Origin: Rhodobacterales bacterium RIFCSPHIGHO2_02_FULL_62_130
GTDB taxonomy: Bacteria; Pseudomonadota; Alphaproteobacteria; Rhodobacterales; Rhodobacteraceae
DNA: 64,000 bases
Direction of reading: 5' to 3'
Assembly: GCA_001828855.1 (NCBI GenBank)
Contig: MHZT01000034.1
Span: 310,001 to 374,000 of the forward strand
The notes below the pieces were generated by a model, which searched no databases, was not told the origin of the DNA, and saw nothing but the letters and a program-made list of their open reading frames with translations. Below are positions 58,841-64,000 of this stretch, in pieces. The number at the start of each line of letters is the position of its first letter. The stretch's first letter is position 1. Both the position numbers and the translations under genes were made by a program.

Positions 58841-59245
58841 ATGTTCCGCGCAGCCTTTGCCCTATGCCTGCTTGCCAGCCCCGTGCTGGCAAATGAATTC
58901 GTGCAGTTCCATTCGCCCTCGGGCAATATCCACTGCGCCATCTCGACGGGCGAATGGAACAACGCGCGCTGTGATATTTTCGAATATACCCCCAGCTTTC
59001 GTATTCAGCCGAATTGGTGCGAGTTTGACTGGGGCGGTTCCTTCTCGGTCGATCTGGACAGCCGCAAGGGCGAGGTCGCCTGCGTCTCGGATACCGTCGC
59101 CAACGAGGACGGGCTAGAGCTGGACTATGGAAAAACCCTGTCCTTGGGCGGGTTTAGCTGCACCTCCGAGAAAACCGGCATGACCTGTACCAACCCCGCA
59201 GGCCACGGTTTTACCATCGCCAAGGCAAGACAGAAAATCTACTGA
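58841..59245 (+). CDS. Small secreted Cys-rich protein (DUF6636-like)
   Basis: A 134-residue protein with a signal peptide (MFRAAFALCLLASPVLA) and six cysteines in the mature part, enough for three disulfides. The pattern FHSPSGNIHCAIS ... CVSDT ... LDYGKTLSLGGFSC ... GMTCTNPAGHGFTIA resembles the DUF6636 family of small exported proteins, function unknown; the family name is from memory. ATG 58841 has CAGGAG eight bases upstream and starts the signal peptide. Confidence 0.82.
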   Translation: MFRAAFALCLLASPVLANEFVQFHSPSGNIHCAISTGEWNNARCDIFEYTPSFRIQPNWCEFDWGGSFSVDLDSRKGEVACVSDTVANEDGLELDYGKTLSLGGFSCTSEKTGMTCTNPAGHGFTIAKARQKIY

Positions 59246-59322
59246 CAGCATTTGATCAAAAATATCTGGCATTTTGGGCCGGTTTGGCTATGGTCGGGGT
59301 GGATATTGAATGGAGATTCAAA

Positions 59323-60711
59323 ATGACCGGCCTGCCCAATACCTCCGCCTTCGATCTGGATCGCGCCCATGTGCTGCACCCTTGGGCCAATTTCGGCCCG
59401 TTCGAGACCGAAGGCTCGCTGGTGATCACGCGCGGGCAGGGGGCCAAACTGTGGGATGCCGAGGGGCGGGAATATTTCGATGCGGTGGGGGGGATGTGGT
59501 GCACAAACATCGGCCTTGGCCGCCGCGAGATGGCGGATGCAATTGCCGAACAGGCCGAGAGGCTGGCCTTCTCCAATACCTTCGTCGATATGACCAACGA
59601 CCCTTCGGCGCGTCTGGCGGGCAAGCTGGCGGAACTTGCGCCCGGTGATCTGAACCGCGTGCATTTCACCACCGGAGGGTCAACGGCAGTGGATACGGCG
59701 GTGCGGGTGGTCAGCTATTACCACCATGCGCGCGGCAACCCTGACAAAACCGACATCGTTGCGCGGGAAAATTCCTACCACGGCTCGACTTACCTCACGC
59801 AATCGGTGGGCAAGCGCAACGGCGACCGGATCGAGGAGTTTCGCTACAAAACCGACGGCATCCACCACCTAAGCTGCCCCAACCCCTACCGCCGCCCCGA
59901 CTGGATGAGCGAGGCGCAGTTCTGCGATCACCTGATCGCCGAGTTCGAGGCGCTGATCGCAAAGGTCGGTGCCGACCGCATCGGCGGATTTATCGCGGAA
60001 CCGATTCAGGCCTCGGGCGGGATCATCATCCCCCCCGAAGGCTATCTGCGCCGGATGTGGGAGGTTTGCCAGCGCCACGACATTCTGTTCATCGCGGATG
60101 AGGTGGTGACCGCCTTTGGCCGCATCGGCCACTGGTTCGCCAGCCTGTCCGAATTCGGCGTGCAACCCGACATGATCACATCGGCCAAAGGCCTGACCTC
60201 CGGCTACCTGCCGCTGGGCGCGCTGATCCTGTCCGACCGGATCTGGGCCGCAATGGCGACAGGCGGTCACCGCTGGTTCACCACGGGCCTGACCTATTCC
60301 GGCCATCCGGTCTCTTGTGCCGCTGGCCTGAAGAATATCGAGATCATGGAACGCGAGGGCCTGCTGGAAAACACCACCAAGGTTGGAACCTATTTCCAGT
60401 CCCGTCTCAAGGCTTTGGAAACCCTCCCCCTCGTCGGAAACGTGCGCGGGCGTGGCCTGATGCTCTGCGTGGAAAGTGTGGCCAATCAGACCACCAAAGA
60501 GCTGCTGCCCGATTGGGTGAACGAATCCAAACGCATCTCGAACGTGGCCGAATCCCTCGGCCTGATCGTGCGGCCCATCGGCCATCTGAACGTGATGTCC
60601 CCGCCCCTGATCATCACCGAAAGCGATGTCGATTTCATCGCCGAAACACTGGAAACCGCAATCCGTCGCGTCACCGACGATCTGACGCGCGAAGGCATCC
60701 GCTTGGGCTGA
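59323..60711 (+). CDS. Class III omega-aminotransferase
   Basis: A 462-residue PLP enzyme. Asp259 (LFIADEVVTAFGRIG) and the Schiff-base Lys289 (TSAKGLTSGYLPLGAL) are present, with the phosphate loop TTGGSTAVDTAVR. Relatives act on taurine, beta-alanine or putrescine with pyruvate as acceptor. The agmatinase gene downstream suggests a role in putrescine breakdown, but a 337-base repeat region separates them. ATG 59323 has TGGAGATTC upstream. Confidence 0.9.
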   Translation: MTGLPNTSAFDLDRAHVLHPWANFGPFETEGSLVITRGQGAKLWDAEGREYFDAVGGMWCTNIGLGRREMADAIAEQAERLAFSNTFVDMTNDPSARLAGKLAELAPGDLNRVHFTTGGSTAVDTAVRVVSYYHHARGNPDKTDIVARENSYHGSTYLTQSVGKRNGDRIEEFRYKTDGIHHLSCPNPYRRPDWMSEAQFCDHLIAEFEALIAKVGADRIGGFIAEPIQASGGIIIPPEGYLRRMWEVCQRHDILFIADEVVTAFGRIGHWFASLSEFGVQPDMITSAKGLTSGYLPLGALILSDRIWAAMATGGHRWFTTGLTYSGHPVSCAAGLKNIEIMEREGLLENTTKVGTYFQSRLKALETLPLVGNVRGRGLMLCVESVANQTTKELLPDWVNESKRISNVAESLGLIVRPIGHLNVMSPPLIITESDVDFIAETLETAIRRVTDDLTREGIRLG

Positions 60712-60721
60712 CCCCGCGAAG

Positions 60722-60747
60722 GGTGCGTGCAAAGCACGCCACCCTAC
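60722..60747 (-). repeat. REP-like palindrome after the aminotransferase
   Basis: On the minus strand GTAG is followed by GGTGGCGTGCTTTGCACGCACC, a stem of 8 bp with one bulged G. Confidence 0.75.
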
Positions 60748-60803
60748 CCTTCGGGGCGACACATGCGCCCGGCTCCAAGGGTCTGCGCCTGCCAAAGCGC
60801 GGG

Positions 60804-60876
60804 GCCTCCGGCGGGAGTATTTGGGCCAAGATGAAGCCGCGCGTTTCATCTTGGCGCAAATACTCCCCGCGGAGCG
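60804..60876. repeat. Inverted pair of box elements
   Basis: Plus copy 60804-60835 (identical to 10999-11030) and minus copy 60845-60876, 9 bases apart, with the CCAAGATGAA ends facing each other. This is the opposite arrangement to the pairs at 35254 and 54486, where the GC-rich ends face. Confidence 0.85.
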
Positions 60877-60914
60877 CCCCGCAGGTCCACCCCGCAACCC
60901 GTTCTGGATAGGGG

Positions 60915-60938
60915 GTAGGGTGCGTGATTTCACGCACC
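60915..60938 (+). repeat. REP-like palindrome upstream of agmatinase
   Basis: GTAG, then GGTGCGTGA and TCACGCACC with loop TT; the exact reverse complement of the element at the end of queA. Confidence 0.8.
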
Positions 60939-61048
60939 GCACGGCTTGACAGGATTGCTGCGGTCGCGTCCTTTAGCAGCACCGGATCCGCGCGTCTCCG
61001 GCCCGCTTACGGGAAAAAGACGTCAGCGTGAAAATCCCCGAGAATTCC

Positions 61049-62014
61049 ATGGCCCTAGAAGATGCCAAATCCGAAGTCGATACCGCTTTCACCCGCAAAG
61101 GCCTGCGCGGCTATGCGTTCGAGAACGCTTTTGCCGGTGCCACCTCATTCCTGCGCCGCACCTATACCAAGGACCTGACCGGCGTTGATCTGGCTATCAC
61201 CGGCGTGGCCTTTGATCAGGCGGTGACGCACCGCACCGGCACGCGCTTTGGCCCCCGCGCCATCCGCGAGGCTTCCAGCCTGCAGCCCTATGATCCGCCC
61301 TATGGCTGGCCCACCAACCCGCTTGAGGACATGTCTGTCATCGACTACGGCGATCTGGCGTTCGACTATGCCAAGACTGCAGATTTCCCCGAAACCCTGA
61401 CCGCCCATATCCGCCACATCCTGTCGGCGGGGGCAGGCACTGTCACCCTTGGCGGTGATCACTACATCACCTTTCCGATCCTCAAGGCCTATGCCGAGAA
61501 ATTTGGCCCGCTTGGCGTGATCCATTTCGACGCCCATTCGGACCTCTGGCCCGATGACGATCTGACCCGCATCGACCACGGCACCATGATGTACAAGGCG
61601 GTCAAGCAAGGCTATGTCGATCCCAAACGCTCGGTCCAGATCGGCATCCGCACCACGACCGAGGATTATCTCGGCGTCCATGTCATCGACGCGCGCGAGG
61701 TGCATGAGAATGGCACCGCCGCCGCTGTCGCCAAGGCCAAGGATATTGTGGGCGATCAGCCGACCTATCTGACCTTCGACATCGACGCACTGGATCCGTC
61801 GGTAGCCCCCGGCACCGGCACGCCGGTCTGGGGTGGCCTTCATTCCTGGCAAGCCGCCGCCATGCTGCGTGATCTGGCTGGCATCAACATGGTCGGCGGC
61901 GATATTGTCGAGGTCTCGCCCCCCTATGACACCACAGGGGCCACCGCCATCGCAGGCGCGCATGTCGCCTATGAGCTGATCTGCCTCTACCACTGGGCCA
62001 AGACCCAACGATGA
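61049..62014 (+). CDS. speB: Agmatinase
   Basis: A 321-residue ureohydrolase that converts agmatine to putrescine and urea. The binuclear manganese ligands are in GGDHYITFP, HFDAHSDLW and TFDIDALDPSVAPGTGTPVWGG (in pieces: DIDALDPS), as expected. I chose ATG 61049, giving MALEDAKSEVDTAF, the usual start in Rhodobacterales; a GTG seven codons earlier is possible. The following DUF1499 gene overlaps by four bases. Confidence 0.93.
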   Translation: MALEDAKSEVDTAFTRKGLRGYAFENAFAGATSFLRRTYTKDLTGVDLAITGVAFDQAVTHRTGTRFGPRAIREASSLQPYDPPYGWPTNPLEDMSVIDYGDLAFDYAKTADFPETLTAHIRHILSAGAGTVTLGGDHYITFPILKAYAEKFGPLGVIHFDAHSDLWPDDDLTRIDHGTMMYKAVKQGYVDPKRSVQIGIRTTTEDYLGVHVIDAREVHENGTAAAVAKAKDIVGDQPTYLTFDIDALDPSVAPGTGTPVWGGLHSWQAAAMLRDLAGINMVGGDIVEVSPPYDTTGATAIAGAHVAYELICLYHWAKTQR

Positions 62015-62433
62015 TGAAACCCATAAGCCTCGCCGTCCTGATCGCTTTGGCGGGGCTTATGGCCTATGTCCGGTTTGCCCCCGTCACCGCCGCCCTGTGG
62101 CATATCGATCTGACCAGCCGCCCCGCGCCCGTGACAACGCCCAGCCCCGATAGGGTCACGCAGCTGCGAAACGGAGCCTATACCGACACCACCGCTTCGC
62201 TCGCCAGAATTGACGCCGTCGCCCTTGCCACCCCGCGCACCCGCCGTATCGCCGGTACTTCCGCCGAGGGTCGCATCACCTATGAAACCCGCAGCCTGAT
62301 CTGGGGCTTTCCTGATTACACCACCGCGCAATCCACGCCCCAAGGCACCCTGATCTTCGCCCGCCAGCGCTTTGGCGGCAATGACTGGGGCGTCAACGCC
62401 GCCCGCCTGCGCGACTGGTTGGCCAAGCTCTGA
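62011..62433 (+). CDS. DUF1499 family membrane-anchored protein
   Basis: A 140-residue protein with one N-terminal hydrophobic helix (about 5-22) and a periplasmic DUF1499 domain. Hallmarks are TPRTRRIAGTSAEGRITYETRSLIWGFPDYTT (in pieces: YETRSLIWGFPDY) and the C-terminal LIFARQRFGGNDWGVNAARLRDWL. Function unknown; the family is common in alphaproteobacteria. The start overlaps the agmatinase stop (ATGA), so it is translated with speB. Confidence 0.9.
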   Translation: MMKPISLAVLIALAGLMAYVRFAPVTAALWHIDLTSRPAPVTTPSPDRVTQLRNGAYTDTTASLARIDAVALATPRTRRIAGTSAEGRITYETRSLIWGFPDYTTAQSTPQGTLIFARQRFGGNDWGVNAARLRDWLAKL

Positions 62434-62445
62434 CCGCTTCCCCCG

Positions 62446-62495
62446 ATCCTCTTCGCAAAAATATCCTCGGGGGTCCGGGGGGAGAAGCCCCCCGG
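62446..62495 (-). repeat. Hairpin plus box element between DUF1499 gene and prfA
   Basis: Read on the minus strand, an 8-bp hairpin CCGGGGGG/CCCCCCGG (62475-62495) is followed by the box CCCCCGAGGATATTTTTGC...GAAGAGGAT (62446-62474). The box is identical to that after lpdA over its last 29 bases, but points away from the next gene. Confidence 0.8.
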
Positions 62496-62541
62496 CGGCA
62501 GCCCCTTGACCAACCCTTCGCAATTCTTCAAACCCGCGCGC

Positions 62542-63597
62542 ATGGTTCCGTTAGAAAAACTCGCCCAGATCACCCAGCGTTTCGAGTTTCTCGAAGCCAA
62601 GCTCAATGCCGGTGCATCGCCCGCTGAAATCGCCACGCTCAGCCGTGAATATTCCGATCTGAAGCCCGTGGCCGATGAAATCGCCGCCTATCGCCGCGCG
62701 CTGGATGATCTGGCCGAGGCCGAGATTATGCTGGCCGATCCGGAAATGCGAAGCTTGGCCGAGGATGAACTGCCCGCCCTCAAGGCTCGCATCCCTGAGA
62801 TGGAGGCACGGCTGCAACTGGCGCTCTTGCCGAAAGACGCGGCTGATGCGCGCCCTGCGATCCTTGAAATCCGCCCCGGCACCGGTGGCGATGAGGCGGC
62901 TCTGTTCGCGGCAGACCTGTTGCGGATGTATCAGCGCTATGCCGAGAAAATGGGCTGGAGCTTTGAAATCCTTGAACAACAAGACAGCGAGCTTGGCGGG
63001 ATCAAGGACGTCTCTGTCCATATCCAAGGTGAAGGCGTCTTTGCGAAACTGAAATTCGAATCCGGCGTTCATCGCGTGCAGCGCGTGCCGGAAACCGAGG
63101 CTCAGGGACGCGTGCATACCTCTGCCGCTACTGTGGCCGTTCTGCCCGAGGCGGAAGAGGTTGATCTGCAAATCCCCGCCTCTGACATCCGCATTGATAC
63201 CATGCGCGCGTCAGGGGCAGGGGGGCAGCACGTCAACACCACCGACTCGGCGGTGCGGATCACCCACTTACCGACAGGCATCATCGTGACATCGGCGCAG
63301 AAATCGCAGCACCGCAACCGCGAGATGGCGATGCAAGTGCTGCGCGCACGGCTGTATGATCTGGAGCGCGCCCGTGTTGATGACGCCCGCGCGGCGGACC
63401 GCAAGGCGCAGGTCGGCTCGGGCGATCGGTCGGAACGCATCCGCACCTATAACTTCCCGCAAGGCCGCATGACCGACCACCGCATCAACCTGACGCTCTA
63501 TTCTTTGGGCCAAGTGATGCAGGGCGATCTGGGCGAGGTGATCGACGCGCTGGTGGCCCACGATCAAGCCACCAAGCTGGCCGAGATGGAAGGATGA
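62542..63597 (+). CDS. prfA: Peptide chain release factor 1
   Basis: A 351-residue RF1 that releases the peptide at UAG and UAA. The GGQ motif is at 227-229 and the stop-recognition tripeptide PxT reads PET (183-185; E. coli has PAT). ATG 62542, giving [21 protein letters not shown], is the usual start although no clear ribosome site is seen; a TTG twelve codons earlier is possible. From the Gln codon of GGQ, 44 bases (63226-63269) are identical to prfB. It overlaps prmC by four bases. Confidence 0.96.
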   Translation: MVPLEKLAQITQRFEFLEAKLNAGASPAEIATLSREYSDLKPVADEIAAYRRALDDLAEAEIMLADPEMRSLAEDELPALKARIPEMEARLQLALLPKDAADARPAILEIRPGTGGDEAALFAADLLRMYQRYAEKMGWSFEILEQQDSELGGIKDVSVHIQGEGVFAKLKFESGVHRVQRVPETEAQGRVHTSAATVAVLPEAEEVDLQIPASDIRIDTMRASGAGGQHVNTTDSAVRITHLPTGIIVTSAQKSQHRNREMAMQVLRARLYDLERARVDDARAADRKAQVGSGDRSERIRTYNFPQGRMTDHRINLTLYSLGQVMQGDLGEVIDALVAHDQATKLAEMEG

Positions 63598-64000
63598 TCC
63601 CCAAGCCCGTGACGGCGGCCGAGGCCCTGCGGGCCGCCCTGCCGCGCCTGCAGGCCGCAGGCATTGAAACCGCCGCCCGCGATGCCCGTGTGCTTTTGGC
63701 CCATGCGATGGGCATTGCCGCCGACCGGCTGACCCTGCATCTGCCCGATCCGCTGACCGATCAGGCGCAAGCCGCCTATGGCGCTGCCATTACCGCCCGC
63801 ATGCAGCATCAGCCCGTCGCCCAGATCACCGGTCAGCGCCTGTTCTGGGGCCGCAGCTTTCACGTCACCCATGACACGCTGGACCCGCGCCCCGAAACCG
63901 AAATCCTTGTGGCCGAGGCGCTGTCGCGGCCCTTCCTCAAAGTGCTGGATCTAGGCACCGGAACCGGCTGTATCCTGCTGTCCTGCCTTGCCGATATGCC
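63594..64000 (+). CDS. prmC: Release factor glutamine methyltransferase, N-terminal part (cut by window edge)
   Basis: The first 135 codons of PrmC/HemK, which N5-methylates the GGQ glutamine of both release factors. The N-terminal helical domain ([34 protein letters not shown] in pieces) and the start of the methyltransferase domain with [12 protein letters not shown] and the SAM loop [13 protein letters not shown] are visible. The NPPY motif lies beyond the window. ATG overlaps the prfA stop codon, coupling enzyme and substrate. Confidence 0.95.
   Translation, partial: MIPKPVTAAEALRAALPRLQAAGIETAARDARVLLAHAMGIAADRLTLHLPDPLTDQAQAAYGAAITARMQHQPVAQITGQRLFWGRSFHVTHDTLDPRPETEILVAEALSRPFLKVLDLGTGTGCILLSCLADM

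Larger units (their letters stand above)
60712..61048. other. Repeat mosaic between aminotransferase and agmatinase genes
   Basis: No gene is seen. The order is REP-like (minus, 60722), box (plus, 60804), box (minus, 60845), REP-like (plus, 60915): a nearly symmetrical mosaic with an inverted box pair inside and inverted REP-like elements outside. The remaining 110 bases before speB have CGTCTCCGGCCCGCTTACGG-type sequence and probably the promoter. Confidence 0.8.

Overview
The window is chromosomal DNA from a GC-rich alphaproteobacterium of the Rhodobacterales (Rhodobacter, Gemmobacter or Tabrizicola type). The evidence is a Rhodobacter-style 5-aminolevulinate synthase behind an FNR box, an SOS box of the alphaproteobacterial GTTC-N7-GTTC type before uvrA, an ATTC-N8-GAAT operator of the SqrR/BigR kind, and typical Rhodobacteraceae small proteins and intergenic repeats. 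It is almost entirely housekeeping and catabolic DNA: no prophage, transposase, CRISPR array or plasmid function was seen. Both edges cut genes: lon on the left (C-terminal part) and prmC on the right (N-terminal part).

Layout. 1-8.4 kb: lon, HU, two tRNA-Val and two tRNA-Asp genes, pirin, acetyltransferase, M20 dipeptidase and hemA; two small exported proteins with a shared membrane module lie here, one carrying a tail-fibre-chaperone-like (S74) domain. 8.5-18.1 kb: RodZ-like protein, ispG, DsbA-like thioredoxin, then a run aminotransferase-amidase-PBP1A-prfB that is mostly cell wall. 18.2-27 kb: DUF2189 protein, bactofilin/M23 pair, DUF455/Bcp pair, giant AsmA-like protein with queA. 27-36.3 kb: two MFS transporters, DUF924, lpdA, rhodanese diverging from uvrA, DUF2892 and a Crp/Fnr regulator. 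36.3-46.5 kb: mmsA with a divergent LysR gene, CBS protein, coaD, then an inositol catabolic operon (RpiR-type regulator, iolC-DUF2090, iolD, iolE, iolB). 46.5-54.4 kb: phosphate regulon phoR-pstSCAB-phoU-phoB. 54.5-64 kb: nucleoside hydrolase, iron-type binding protein, mazG, amidohydrolase, class III aminotransferase, agmatinase, DUF1499, prfA and prmC.

Regulation can be read directly at several places: FnrL-like box at hemA, a sulfide-repressor-type operator inside the rhodanese promoter, a LexA box at uvrA, matching GGAA-N6-TTCC operators at the iol regulator and iolC, tandem Pho boxes at pstS and one at phoR, and a perfect 16-bp inverted repeat over the -35 of the iron-type binding-protein gene.

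The least explained layer is intergenic. One set consists of REP-like palindromes that begin with GTAG. The second is a stem-loop-plus-box element of about 32 bp whose 3' end reads CCAAGATGAA or GAAGAGGAT. They occur singly, as inverted pairs and as mosaics, overlap stop codons (queA, uvrA) and in one case supply a start codon (amidase). The other notable signal is a 44-base exact match between prfA and prfB beginning at the Gln codon of the GGQ motif, including rare leucine codons, which suggests gene conversion between the two release-factor genes. Genes, functions and motif matches were recognised by reading; no database search was run.
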